Shown: in pieces, positions 28,182 through 38,200 of the stretch | How positions within the stretch are numbered: the stretch's first letter is position 1 | Layout of the letters: each line of letters begins with the position of its first letter | Source of the DNA: Daejeonella lutea | GTDB lineage: Bacteria; Bacteroidota; Bacteroidia; Sphingobacteriales; Sphingobacteriaceae | Reading direction: 5' to 3' | Assembly: GCF_900168015.1 (NCBI RefSeq) | Contig: NZ_FUYR01000002.1 | Coordinates: 888,932 to 952,931, forward strand | Length of the DNA: 64,000 nucleotides | The notes under the pieces: generated by a model | What the model was told of the DNA's origin: nothing | The model's database searches: none | The model's input: only the letters and a program-made list of their open reading frames with translations | Made by a program: the position numbers and the translations under genes

Positions 28182-31100
28182 ATGAGAAAAATTTACTCTT
28201 CCGGATGGTCAAAACCTGTTTTGGCATTCGGCCTAATCCTTTTGTTAGTTACAATGTGGGGGCAGCTCGAGGCTCAAACCCGCAGGTACGTAATTGCCGG
28301 AAAGGTAACGGACGCAAAAACTAAGGAAACCCTGCCAGGGGTCGCTGTCAGACTAACTTCAACAGCAAACGGTGTTTCAACGAATGGAGATGGAAATTAT
28401 TCACTTACAGCAGAATTAAATCCAGGGCAATACACCATTTCATTTACTTACATTGGTTATCAGACGATTTCTAAAACCGTCCAACTTGGAACCGAATCTT
28501 CGGTCGTCTTGAATGCAGAAATTAGTCAGGATGCTGTCGGTCTTGATGAAGTTATTGTAACAGGTACTTCCGAAGGTACCACACGGCGACAGTTGGGAAA
28601 TTATGTGGGATCGGTTAGTGGCGAAGACTTAAATAAAGGTGCTGCCGGAAACGTTCTGACCGGGCTCCAGGGTAAAGTGGCAGGAGCTCAGGTTACACAG
28701 AATCAAGGTGATCCTGCAGGAGGTATGTCTGTGCGTTTACGCGGAATCAGTTCCGTCAACTCATCTTCAGATCCACTATACATCATTGATGGTGTAATTG
28801 CCAATAATGGAACATCAGGAGTTACCGATAATCAGCAAAACCGCTTGGTTGATATCAATCCGGCCGATATCGAAAGAATTGAGGTTCTTAATGGAGCTGC
28901 AGCTGCCGCAATCTACGGATCTCGTGCGAATGCAGGTGTTGTCCAGATTTTCACAAAACGGGGTAGCACGGGCGAGCCGCAGGTAACTTTTTCGTCTACC
29001 TATACAAATAGCGAGCTTCGCAAAAAGCTTCGTGTAAATATGGCCCCGGTTAAATTCGGTGGACCAACTGACGGACCAGGAGCGTTAACTCAGGATATTA
29101 TCAGCCTTGTGGGAGGCGTCCTGCCAACTAATACTACACCGGTAACAAGATATGATTATCAGGATTACATTTTCAGAAATGCAAGCGGTGTAGATAATAA
29201 TTTTTCTGTTAGTGGCGGAAGTGATAAAACAAAGTTCTACACCTCAGCTTCGTATTTCACAAACCAGGGGATTGTTAAAAACACCGATTATACACGTTTC
29301 GGTCTTAGAGCAAATGTCGACCAGACACTCGCTAAATGGGCGACATTCAGAGCCGGATTGAACTTCGTAAGAAGCGATGCGAATGAGAAACCTTATGGAA
29401 ACGGTCTGATAGTTCCTGTCGGCATTCAATGGATCATTGCCAACTTCCATGATATATGGACAAGAGATGCTTTGGGCAACCTGCAAGCTGTCGGTGAGCG
29501 TGGTCGTGTTAATCCGGTATCGATTATTGAAGATATAAAGCAACGGCAATTTACAAACAGAATTCTTGCCAACGCGGGCGTTAAATTGTTTCCCGTTAAA
29601 AATCTTACTGTTGACTATAATATAGGTGTTGATAATTCGGCTCAGGAAGGGACTCTTTTCGTGCCACCTTATACCTACAACGTAAGCACAGCGGATGGTT
29701 CATATGGCGGCGGCCCAACACTTGACCCTGCCCAGAATGGTTTTGCGAGCAAACGTAATGCTGGTCAGTATCTTTTTAATCATGATATAAATCTTACGTA
29801 TGATTTTCCGATCACCAGTAAAATTAGCTCCACTAGTCAGGTTGGCTATTCGTATCAGTATCAAAGCGGATCAAGTAGTCAGGTGCAGGGCCGAGGTTTA
29901 GCGCCTTTCGTGGAAACTGTTGGAGGCGCCAGCACACAGGGTGTATTTGGAGATGGACGCAGTGAATTTGCTGTTGAAGGAGCTTATCTTCAGCAGAACT
30001 TCAAAGTGAACAATAATTTCTTTATAACCGGCGCTGTCCGAGTTGACGGATCCAGCGTATTTGGTGAAGATCAACGTAATCAAACTTATCTAAAAGGTAG
30101 CGGTAGCTACGTGGTCTCTTCTACCAAATTCTGGCAAGGCTTGGGACTTTCTTCCTGGTGGGATGTCCTGAAAGTGCGCGCTGCTTACGGTGAGTCAGGT
30201 AACCTGACTGGTATTGGTGCTTATGAAAGGCTCAACTCATACAGTACATCTTCTTACCTGGGAAGAACTTCTTTTACATCAAGTGCTCAACAGGCGAATG
30301 AAGATGTAAAGCCAGAACGGCAGAATGAGTTCGAGATTGGTACCGACTTGTTTTTCCTGAAAAACAGATTAGGTGTTACGTTTAACTATTACAATAAGAA
30401 GGTAAGTGATCTCTTATTATCCCGACAAATTGCTCCAACAACTGGCTTCACCAGTAAACTCGACAACTTTGGATCGTTAGAAAATAAGGGTATCGAGTTG
30501 ATGCTGACTGGTACACCTGTAAAAGCAACAAATTTTTCATGGGATGCAACAGTGATCTTTAACCGGAATAGGAATAAAGCTACGAATGTCGGCGCAGGTG
30601 TTACTGCATTTACCAATAGCTCTTCAGGCCCTGTATCTTTGATTAACGGTCAGCCTATTGGTCTATACTACGGCTCATACTTTGCAAGGGATGCTCAAGG
30701 CAATTTATTGCTCACCCCCGCTGGTCTTCCTCAAACAGAAAGAGGTGTTCAAAATGACCCGATCAATCCAACACCACAACGTGATGCTGCAGGCCAGCCT
30801 ACCGGTACTGTATTGCGCAAGGTAATTGGAAATCCTAATCCCGACTGGAACGGATCAATCATAAATGAACTTGCCTACAAAAGATTAGGTTTTAGAGTTC
30901 AGTTGGATACAGAGCAGGGTGGAGAACGATGGGCAGCGGACTGGAGAACAGCACAAGGTGTTGGTGCCGGCCTGGTTGCAGAAGCAGAGCATTTAGGCAA
31001 AGTTCCACGTGGTTATGTGAATGCCAATTACAACATTGAAGAGTGGCGTTCTCATCCGGGTCATTGGGTAAAATTAAGAGATGTATCATTAACGTACAGA

Positions 31101-31295
31101 CTTGGTGCAATTAAATATCTCAAAGATCTGACGCTTACTGTTGGAGGCAGAAACCTGATTTCATGGGATGACTTTGAGGGTGGTTATGATCCTGAAGTAA
31201 ACTCTGGGGGACAAAGCTCCATTGTAAGAGGTATTGATTTCGGGGCAGTCCCTGTTCCAAGATCATTTAATTTTGGTTTACAGGCTAAATTTTAA
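28182..31295 (+). CDS. SusC/RagA TonB-dependent outer-membrane transporter (pair 1)
   Basis: A 1037-residue outer-membrane receptor. After a signal peptide (to about residue 32) comes a carboxypeptidase-regulatory-like domain ('GKVTDAKTKETLPGVAV', residues 40-56), the SusC segment 'LDEVIVTG' (121-128), a plug with 'SVRLRGISSVNSSSDPLYI', and a long beta-barrel ending in Phe ('FGLQAKF'). It forms the pore that, with its SusD partner 11 bp downstream, imports oligosaccharides or peptides across the outer membrane. Context (NagB, sulfatase, GH18) suggests an amino-sugar-containing glycan. There is no N-terminal FecR-contact domain, so regulation by an anti-sigma system is unlikely; the upstream palindrome is the better candidate. 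Confidence 0.93.
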   Translation: MRKIYSSGWSKPVLAFGLILLLVTMWGQLEAQTRRYVIAGKVTDAKTKETLPGVAVRLTSTANGVSTNGDGNYSLTAELNPGQYTISFTYIGYQTISKTVQLGTESSVVLNAEISQDAVGLDEVIVTGTSEGTTRRQLGNYVGSVSGEDLNKGAAGNVLTGLQGKVAGAQVTQNQGDPAGGMSVRLRGISSVNSSSDPLYIIDGVIANNGTSGVTDNQQNRLVDINPADIERIEVLNGAAAAAIYGSRANAGVVQIFTKRGSTGEPQVTFSSTYTNSELRKKLRVNMAPVKFGGPTDGPGALTQDIISLVGGVLPTNTTPVTRYDYQDYIFRNASGVDNNFSVSGGSDKTKFYTSASYFTNQGIVKNTDYTRFGLRANVDQTLAKWATFRAGLNFVRSDANEKPYGNGLIVPVGIQWIIANFHDIWTRDALGNLQAVGERGRVNPVSIIEDIKQRQFTNRILANAGVKLFPVKNLTVDYNIGVDNSAQEGTLFVPPYTYNVSTADGSYGGGPTLDPAQNGFASKRNAGQYLFNHDINLTYDFPITSKISSTSQVGYSYQYQSGSSSQVQGRGLAPFVETVGGASTQGVFGDGRSEFAVEGAYLQQNFKVNNNFFITGAVRVDGSSVFGEDQRNQTYLKGSGSYVVSSTKFWQGLGLSSWWDVLKVRAAYGESGNLTGIGAYERLNSYSTSSYLGRTSFTSSAQQANEDVKPERQNEFEIGTDLFFLKNRLGVTFNYYNKKVSDLLLSRQIAPTTGFTSKLDNFGSLENKGIELMLTGTPVKATNFSWDATVIFNRNRNKATNVGAGVTAFTNSSSGPVSLINGQPIGLYYGSYFARDAQGNLLLTPAGLPQTERGVQNDPINPTPQRDAAGQPTGTVLRKVIGNPNPDWNGSIINELAYKRLGFRVQLDTEQGGERWAADWRTAQGVGAGLVAEAEHLGKVPRGYVNANYNIEEWRSHPGHWVKLRDVSLTYRLGAIKYLKDLTLTVGGRNLISWDDFEGGYDPEVNSGGQSSIVRGIDFGAVPVPRSFNFGLQAKF

Positions 31296-31306
31296 TTAGA
31301 AATAAA

Positions 31307-32608
31307 ATGAGAAAGAAAATATATATATCGTGCTCAATTCTGGCGATGCTTGCAATGACCTTTGCCGGATGTGTGAAGAATTATTCTGATCCAGCGCGCG
31401 CAACCCAGGATGACGTTAACACAAGTACTAAGGGGCTGACCGGCGTTGCCGTATCGCTGCAGTCGCGTTATGCAGCTGGTCGTGGCAACATTTATAACAC
31501 AATCACTATGAGTGGCTTCCTTGCTAACGAGCTTGTGCTTTTGAACCAGGGTAACACAGCAGAGCTGCAGTTAAGCCTGGGTGGCACTTCATTAGATGGT
31601 GGAAACACCGTTATTGGCGGCTTATGGTCAAACAGCAACAAACTTATTTTTGATGCTAACCTTGTCATTAATAATTCAGCAGCAATATCTGACAAGGCAC
31701 TTGTCAGTGGCTTGGTGGGATACGCTACGATCTTTAAAGCCCTTGCCTTGGGTGATCTCGCTGCATTTTGGGAAAAAGTTCCGTCTGGAACAGGTGAGAA
31801 TGTCACTTTTATTACGCGTGCAGAAGCTTATACGAAGATCATTGCTGATATCGATCTTGCCCTGGCGGCAATAAGTCAAAATCCCATAAGCTCTGCGTTT
31901 TTAGGAACCATCCCTGCTGGAATTGACATTCCTAACACTTTGCGCGCATTAAAGGCACGATATGCTTTGTATAATGCTAATTACACACTCGCTTTGGCTA
32001 CAGCGAATACAGTCGATTTGACGAAAAAATCCGGGTTCCAGCATAATGCAACCGTTAATCAAAATGGTATCTACGTTGCCGTTACGGGTACAAATAACCT
32101 TTGGCAGCCAATTAGCAATACGCTTGGTCTTCCAACCGGTCTAACTCCAGATCCGGCGGATAAACGTCTGCCATTTTACTTAACTGAAAATTTAACGATC
32201 GCTCCAAGGTGGCGTATGAATGGATTTGCATCGGCTCTTACTTCAGAATGGCCAGTATATCTTCCGGGTGAAATCACGCTCATAAAAGCTGAGGCTTATG
32301 CACGTCAGGCTAATCCTGATCCAGCGCTTGCTTTAATCGAATTAAATAAAATAATAACAAAGAAGCCTGCCGCTGATCCATATGGAGTAGGTGCAGACCT
32401 TCCTGCACTGGTAGGTCCTTTAACGCCTGCGCAAATCCTGACGGAAGTGTATAAACAACGCTCTATCGAGTTGTTCCTTTCAGGACAAAGGCTTGAAGAT
32501 TCGCGCCGTTTAGGCAGGCCTCAGTCCGAGCGTAAGCGTAATTTTGTTAACTATCCTTTCCGCGAGAGAGATCAGAACCCGAATACTCCGGCTGATCCAG
32601 CTTTTTAA
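31307..32608 (+). CDS. SusD/RagB surface lipoprotein (pair 1)
   Basis: A 433-residue lipoprotein with lipobox 'TFAGC' (Cys22). It shows SusD features: helical TPR-like segments in the first two thirds, and the C-terminal 'ILTEVYKQRSIELFLSGQRLEDSRRLGRP' region (about residues 377-405) typical of RagB/SusD proteins. It is shorter than most SusD proteins (500-600 residues), which suggests smaller loops around the binding face. It caps the SusC pore and delivers bound glycan. It is 11 bp downstream of susC1 and followed by a strong terminator, so the pair forms a complete operon. Confidence 0.9.
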   Translation: MRKKIYISCSILAMLAMTFAGCVKNYSDPARATQDDVNTSTKGLTGVAVSLQSRYAAGRGNIYNTITMSGFLANELVLLNQGNTAELQLSLGGTSLDGGNTVIGGLWSNSNKLIFDANLVINNSAAISDKALVSGLVGYATIFKALALGDLAAFWEKVPSGTGENVTFITRAEAYTKIIADIDLALAAISQNPISSAFLGTIPAGIDIPNTLRALKARYALYNANYTLALATANTVDLTKKSGFQHNATVNQNGIYVAVTGTNNLWQPISNTLGLPTGLTPDPADKRLPFYLTENLTIAPRWRMNGFASALTSEWPVYLPGEITLIKAEAYARQANPDPALALIELNKIITKKPAADPYGVGADLPALVGPLTPAQILTEVYKQRSIELFLSGQRLEDSRRLGRPQSERKRNFVNYPFRERDQNPNTPADPAF

Positions 32609-32625
32609 ATAATTTAACGTTGTAT

Positions 32626-32653
32626 AAAAGGGGGCTTCGGTTCCCTTTTTTTT
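32626..32653 (+). terminator. Intrinsic terminator after susD1
   Basis: AAAAGGGGGC (32626-32635) pairs with GTTCCCTTTT (32640-32649), including two G-T pairs, around a TTCG tetraloop closed by C-G, and runs into eight T. It ends the susC1-susD1 operon just before the next gene. Confidence 0.88.
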
Positions 32654-32660
32654 ATTTATC

Positions 32661-33440
32661 ATGAGATCGTATACTTTAATTCTTATTCCTTTTCTACTCG
32701 CCTTAAACGGATCAAAGGCTCAAACCCTGCAAGTTATGTCCTACAACATTCACGTCGGACAAGACGCTGCAAACATGGATCAGCTAAAAAACATGGCCAG
32801 GTTTATAAAAATGTCTAAAGCAGATATTGTTGGATTGCAGGAAGTCGATAGTGTTTGCAGGAGATCCGGTAATGTCGATCAAATGAAGTTTCTAGCAGAA
32901 GCTACAGGGATGTACTATGCTTATGCAAGGCACTTTGCCTTTGACGGAGGGTCATATGGTATAGGTATTCTTTCCAAGTTCCCGCTTTCCGACGTTAAGG
33001 ATCATAGAATTATACTTACCAGTGATGGTAAATCGGCTGCAGCGACAAGAGCATTGTTAACAGCAAAAATAGCCAGGGGAAAAGCAGAAATTCTTTTCGC
33101 GACCGTCCATATGGATTATAGAGATTCCAATTCGCGCTTAGCTCAGTCGGGGGAATTAGTCAAGCTATTAGGTGCTGTCAAATCTCCCGTGATTTTAACT
33201 GGCGATTTTAATGCAGAACCCGGTACAGCAGAGATTATTGCTTTAAAAAGTATACTTATTGATACAGGAAAAGACGATGATCTTTCTTTTCCCGCGGTAA
33301 AGCCTGTAAAGAAAATTGATTATGTGATGGTTAGCAAAGCGGATTTGGTGAAAGCAAAGGGTACGCGAGTCTATCCAGTAGTGTTTTCCGATCATCTGCC
33401 GCTGATGTCCCATGTCAAAATAAAAAGCCGGGATCGGTGA
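32661..33440 (+). CDS. Secreted endonuclease/exonuclease/phosphatase-family hydrolase
   Basis: A 259-residue EEP-fold protein with a signal peptide ending near 'NGSKAQ'. The catalytic set is intact: 'MSYNIHVG' (Asn), 'GLQEVD' (metal-binding Glu), 'LTGDFNAEPG' (Asp-x-Asn) and 'SDHLPLM' (Asp-His at the C-terminus). Such exported EEP proteins in glycan loci are usually annotated as endonuclease/phosphatase; they may remove phosphate from sugars or lipids or cut nucleic acids. The substrate here is not readable. It starts 8 bp after the susD1 terminator, so it depends on read-through or its own promoter. Confidence 0.87.
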   Translation: MRSYTLILIPFLLALNGSKAQTLQVMSYNIHVGQDAANMDQLKNMARFIKMSKADIVGLQEVDSVCRRSGNVDQMKFLAEATGMYYAYARHFAFDGGSYGIGILSKFPLSDVKDHRIILTSDGKSAAATRALLTAKIARGKAEILFATVHMDYRDSNSRLAQSGELVKLLGAVKSPVILTGDFNAEPGTAEIIALKSILIDTGKDDDLSFPAVKPVKKIDYVMVSKADLVKAKGTRVYPVVFSDHLPLMSHVKIKSRDR

Positions 33441-34012
33441 AACCGACTTGGATTATTTCTTATTTTTTTGAATAATTAACACAATTTCCCTAAATTCTTT
33501 AAAAGAAATTCCGGCCGGAAATCTTCTATTCTATTGCATTCGAACTTTTGTTAATTCAATCGGTTGCTTGCCGCAACAGGAAGTGGCCTAGTCCTTACCT
33601 CCTTCTTTCCAGAACTGAGAAACATCCGCGAAAGATCCGGGATGGTTCCGGCAATTTCCCGAAGCTGTCTCGGAACTGTCCCGAAGCTGTCCCGGAACTG
33701 TCTTGAATCTTTTACGAAGCAGGTACAAACGATTACCCTACCGTTCCCGACGAAGGTAAGATTAAAATAAAGTCTATGAAATTGGCGTAAAAACCGGCAG
33801 GGTGGTATTTCTTAAAAGTTAAATGGCTTTAAGATCGTGCCGGAAATTAGTGAAGAACTATGTGATAGTTGGTTTATTAAAAATAGGAAATCCCGAGGAA
33901 AATTGCAAATTAAAAGTGCGGAGGTTCATGCCTTGAATTCATCCAGGGCATGCTCTTGGATTCAAAGTGTTCTTTCTTTTAATTCCCTGGTGTTGGCGTT
34001 TAAAACTATGAC
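33441..34012. other. 572-bp gap with repeats, no credible gene
   Basis: Between the EEP gene and the DeoR-type gene (reading leftward) I find no supported coding sequence. Two short open frames (33564-33770 and 33837-34085) have no recognisable product, and the first is made partly of the 11-bp repeat. The gap holds that repeat array (33625-33723) and a hairpin, CATGCCTTG / CAGGGCATG at 33927-33952, which lies downstream of the regulator gene but has no T-run. Confidence 0.55.
33625..33723. repeat. 11-bp tandem repeat array
   Basis: About nine 11-bp units in tandem. Four are well kept: CCCGAAGCTGT (33658), CTCGGAACTGT (33669), CCCGAAGCTGT (33680) and CCCGGAACTGT (33691). Flanking units are decayed, for example TCCGGGATGGT (33636), TCCGGCAATTT (33647), CTTGAATCTTT (33702) and TACGAAGCAGG (33713). 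Units alternate in pairs, giving a 22-bp higher-order repeat. There are no spacers, so it is not a CRISPR. An 11-bp period is about one DNA turn. Confidence 0.75.
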
Positions 34013-34756
34013 TCAAATTACCTTGGTATGTGCTTCATACGACTGCAGTTTCGGATCATTGGATGCCAGGTCCGTAATAAGGTAGTCGATCGTATTCAGG
34101 GAACACACCTTCATTTTTTTAACGGAATTAAGTTTTTCTCCAATACACATAATCGCAATCCTCGCAGATGCACCAATCATCGCTTTTTTTACTTGAAGGA
34201 CTTCCCACTCGGAATCCGTAATTCCTTCTTTTAGGTCTATCCCATTGGTACCTAAAAAACAGAGATCCACTCCGATTTCAGATAGATCTGCAATAGTTTT
34301 GGAGCCCATATTCACCTGAGCATTTTTGTTGAGGGTCCCGCCAATTAGGATTACAGTTAACATTTTTTTCTCAGAAAGCTCCAGTGCGACGACGGGACTA
34401 ATTGTAAAAAAAGTTGCTTCAAGATCATCAGGAACCAATCTGGCCATCTCGAGCATCGTAGTTCCACCCCCTGTTAGTACTGTCATTCCTTCAGATACCA
34501 GGCCTATTGCTTTTCGGGCAACCTCCTTTTTGGAATCCTGAGCATAGACGTCTTTTTGCTCGTAGGGGAAATGGAACGATTTAGAAAGAGCACCCCCATG
34601 GACTTTTATGATCTTACCACTTTCCGATAATTCATTTAAATCTCTTCTGACAGTATCTTCGGAAACCTGCAGCTGTAACCCAAGATCTGAGGATAACACC
34701 TTATTGTGTAGGTTAATTTGGCGGATTATAAAGGCATGTCGCTCTTTCTTAAGCAT
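34013..34756 (-). CDS. DeoR/GlpR-family transcriptional regulator
   Basis: A 247-residue regulator. The N-terminal winged helix shows 'MLKKERHAFIIRQINLHN' and the recognition part 'LQVSEDTVRRDLNELSESG' with the 'VHGGAL' wing, the DeoR signature. The C-terminal sugar-phosphate-sensing domain has 'VLTGGGTTMLEMARL' and 'LIGGTLNKNAQV'. I start at the ATG at 34756 because family members begin 'MLKKER'; the frame stays open upstream to 34849 but that extension is unlike the family. DeoR proteins usually repress sugar genes and respond to a phosphosugar. It lies between two susCD operons and reads opposite to both, so it may control them. Confidence 0.9.
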   Translation of the reverse strand: MLKKERHAFIIRQINLHNKVLSSDLGLQLQVSEDTVRRDLNELSESGKIIKVHGGALSKSFHFPYEQKDVYAQDSKKEVARKAIGLVSEGMTVLTGGGTTMLEMARLVPDDLEATFFTISPVVALELSEKKMLTVILIGGTLNKNAQVNMGSKTIADLSEIGVDLCFLGTNGIDLKEGITDSEWEVLQVKKAMIGASARIAIMCIGEKLNSVKKMKVCSLNTIDYLITDLASNDPKLQSYEAHTKVI

Positions 34757-35219
34757 ACCAGTTGTAATTATCTTCATTAATCGATCAATTCTAGCATTAT
34801 AAAGTTGCGGTTTTTTTCGGGAATTCAAAATTTTAGGAATATTAATCACTTAAGTCATTCACTTTAAATTAAAAAATTATCAACAAAGCACCACTTTACA
34901 CAGGAAATTGCAAATTTCTGCGGTTTTTTTTAATTCACTTAATTACACTAACCTCAACATTGCTGTTAGAACCACAAGGATAAAATGATGAATAAAACGC
35001 AATGAATAGCGTATTTAATAATTTTTAATATTGGAAAGTGTAGTTTTTACACTTTTTAATTGTACACTAGAGTTCCGTTTTGTTGCGTATTTCTTCACTT
35101 TTTTTCCGTTTTTGTTGCAGAGTTCTGCAATTAATCCAAACTTTAGACTGTAAAATCGTCTGTAACAGGATGATGATAATTTTTTTTTAACAACCTCAAT
35201 TTTAATTAATTAACTAAGT
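34757..35219. other. Divergent intergenic region deoR-type / susC2
   Basis: A 463-bp AT-rich region without a gene. It contains operator copy 2 (35035-35055), further TTACAC-like half-sites at about 34893 and 34945, and a GTACAC at about 35062. A long susC2 leader is implied. No clear -33/-7 promoter pair is visible. The half-sites near the regulator's own start would fit autoregulation, which is inference. Confidence 0.5.
35035..35055. promoter_or_regulatory. Putative operator, copy 2 (AGTGTA-N5-TACACT)
   Basis: AAAGTGTA (35035-35042) and TACACTTT (35048-35055) form a perfect 8-bp inverted repeat with a 5-bp centre, 165 bp before the susC2 ATG. The core and the spacing equal those of copies 1 and 3. 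Confidence 0.68.
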
Positions 35220-38200
35220 ATGAAAAAAACATTACTAATGTTGTTAGGGGTATGTTTATTTGTAATCAGCGCTGTAGCACAGGAAAAGACTGTTACCGGC
35301 CGCGTTACGGATAACAGCGGCCCGCTTCCTGGAGTATCTGTTAAGGTAAAGGGAACAAGCACCGGAACAACTACAGGAACTGATGGAAATTATACTATCA
35401 GAGTAAATCAGGGCGCTGTTTTACAGTTTTCATTTATCGGTAGTACCACACAGGAACGCACGGTAGGTGCTGAAAATACTATCAATGTAACACTTGGTGC
35501 CGATACAAAGGCACTAGACGAAATAGTGGTTGTTGGGTACGGAACTCAAAGAAAGGGAAACCTGACCGGAGCTATTTCTACAATTGATGTGAAAAAGACA
35601 CTTGAGGGTCGGCCAGTGGCTGATGCGGGACGGGCGCTGCAAGGGGCTGCTCCGGGTTTAAGTGTTGTTCTTCCGAGTGGTGAGGTAGGATCTGATCCAA
35701 TTATCAAAATCCGTGGTCAGATAGGTTCTTTCTCAGGCGGATCCTCTCCATTAATATTGTTGGACAACGTTGAAATTCCAAGCATACAACTCGTAAATTC
35801 AGCGGACATTGAATCCATAACTATATTAAAGGATGCGGCTGCTTCTTCTATTTACGGTGCAAAAGCGGCGTTCGGGGTAGTTTTAATCACGACTAAAAAA
35901 GGTACAGGGTCTGATAAACCACAGGTTACCTATTCAAGTAACCTATCGTTCCAAAATCCATGGAAAGAACTTGAAATGGGACGTGTTAATGCTCTTAAAT
36001 ATACTGTTGATGCATTTGAACGCACCGGTGGAACAGTTGCAGGAGCTTTTTATATTACTAGTCGTGAAAGCTACGAAAGAGCTGTTGCCTGGGAGCAGAA
36101 ATACGGTTCAACGGTTAAAAACACTGACCCAACAGTTTACGGACGTGACTGGTATTATGATGCTGCACGTAACTATAAACATGGTGTTCGGACGTATGAT
36201 CCTTATGAATCAATGGTTGAAGAATGGGCTCCAACCCAGCTGCATAATTTATCACTAGGTGGTACCACCGGGAAAACGTCATATAACCTCGGATTGGCTG
36301 CATTAGACCAGAGTGGGATGATGAAAGCTGCCAAGGTTGATCAATTCACTCGTTATAACGCTTCACTAAGAGTAACAAGTGAGATCAATAAATATTTCAC
36401 TGCCCGTGGTGGTGCAATTTACTCACGAAGAAATAAGGAATACCCGTATATAACTAGTTCAACAACAGCCGATCCATGGCTGTACATGTACAGATGGAGT
36501 TCACTATATCCATATGGGAAAGCAGAGACTGGTGAGGATATTCGAAGCCCGGCAAGTGAGGCAGCTGCCGCAAATACTGCGAACATCCTGCAAAACTATT
36601 TGAACTTCAATCTTGGAGGTACATTTAATATCGCTTCAAACTGGACTGCTGATTTCGATTATTCGTTTTCGAATCAGGAAGGAAGAACCAGACGTCCGGG
36701 TACTAAATATACTGCAAGGGATTCATGGGTTGCGCCGATTGCGCGTGTTGATGGAAGCGGTAATCCGGTTTTCGTAAATGCTGAAGGAGCAGTTGTCCCA
36801 TCTACTACAGCTGGTGCAATTCGTGCATATGATCTGCCATTAGCAACTTATACTTCGACAGGAGCTAACCCTGATCATTTGTATAAATCAGCAGAGAATT
36901 TCTACAGACACACTATTAATGCGATTACTACTTATAATTTAACTTTTAAAGAAGACCACCAGTTCAAGTTAATGGGCGGTTTGAACCGTGTGACTGATAA
37001 TCGCGCAAACCAATTCACCCAAATAACAAATCTTACCAACCTTGATAATCCACAGTTTGGAAATGCAATCGGTATTGTAACCGGGGGTGGTGACGAATTT
37101 TGGGAAGCTCAGCTAGGTTATTTCAGCCGGTTGAACTACGCCTTCAAAAACAAATATTTACTTGAAGGTAATATACGTTATGATGGGTCTTCCAAATTTC
37201 CGTCTGATCTTAAGTGGAGATGGTTCCCATCTTTCTCTGCTGGCTGGGTTGCCAGTGAGGAAAGCTTCATGAAGTGGACACAACCTGTTCTGAATACATT
37301 GAAGTTCAGAGGATCATATGGTTCGATCGGAGATCAGTCGGTTCCGAACAATTTGTATGTTCCGACAATGAACAGCGGTCAGACTACTTGGATCAACGCG
37401 AGCAACGCAAGGGAAGTAGCGGTTGGTAGTCCGGGTGCAGTTGCTGCCGATATTACATGGCAGGATATCAGAACCCTGAACCTTGGGGTAGATGCAGGTT
37501 TGCTTGACAACAGGATCAACATCGGTTTTGATATATTCAGAAGAAACACTGATAATATGATTATTGGGGTTGAAGGGATTCCAGCAACATTTGGAACTAC
37601 CGCTCCTCGTGGAAATTATGGCGACTTGAAGACTGAAGGTTGGGAGTTGTCTATTGACTTCAATCATCGCTTTACAAATGGGTTGGGGATCAATTTGAGA
37701 GGAAACCTTTCGGATGCTAAAACAACCATTATCAATGCTGGATCGACTCAAACGGTTACGGGTAATTATAAAGGAAAAACCTATGGCGAAATTTGGGGAT
37801 ACCGTACTGATAGATTATATCAAAACGACGACTTTGAGCTTGATGCATCAGGCAAACCTCAGCTAATAACTCTTACTGCCGCAGAAAGCGCATTGCACGC
37901 TGGAAAACAAGCTTATAAATTGAAAACTGTAAATGGTCAAAAACCAGTTTATCAACCGTTTGTACAAAACAGCGCGACATTCAGATTTGGACCTGGTGAC
38001 GTTAAATTTGTGGATCTGAACGGCGACGGTGAAATTAGTAATGGAAGCAACCTGTTAAGCAACTATGGTGACCTTGAAGTAATAGGGAACTTTACACCAC
38101 GTTATGAGTATGGTTTCAGATTGGGCGGAGATTTCAAAGGAATTGATATCGGTGCATTTTTCCAGGGTGTTGGCAGTCGTCAAATCTGGGGTGAGGGTTT

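Noticed and set aside
33625-33723. CRISPR array
   Set aside because: Units are 11 bp and directly adjacent without spacers, and no cas genes are in the window.
33564-33770. Open frame of 68 codons across the 11-bp repeats
   Set aside because: Its amino acids simply follow the tandem repeat, it has no family resemblance and the repeat unit is not a multiple of three, so it is unlikely to be selected as protein.
33837-34085. Open frame of 82 codons running into the end of the DeoR-type gene
   Set aside because: It overlaps the well-supported regulator on the other strand, and its sequence looks random.
37314-37751. 145-codon frame opposite susC2
   Set aside because: Antisense to the conserved barrel of SusC; no recognisable features.
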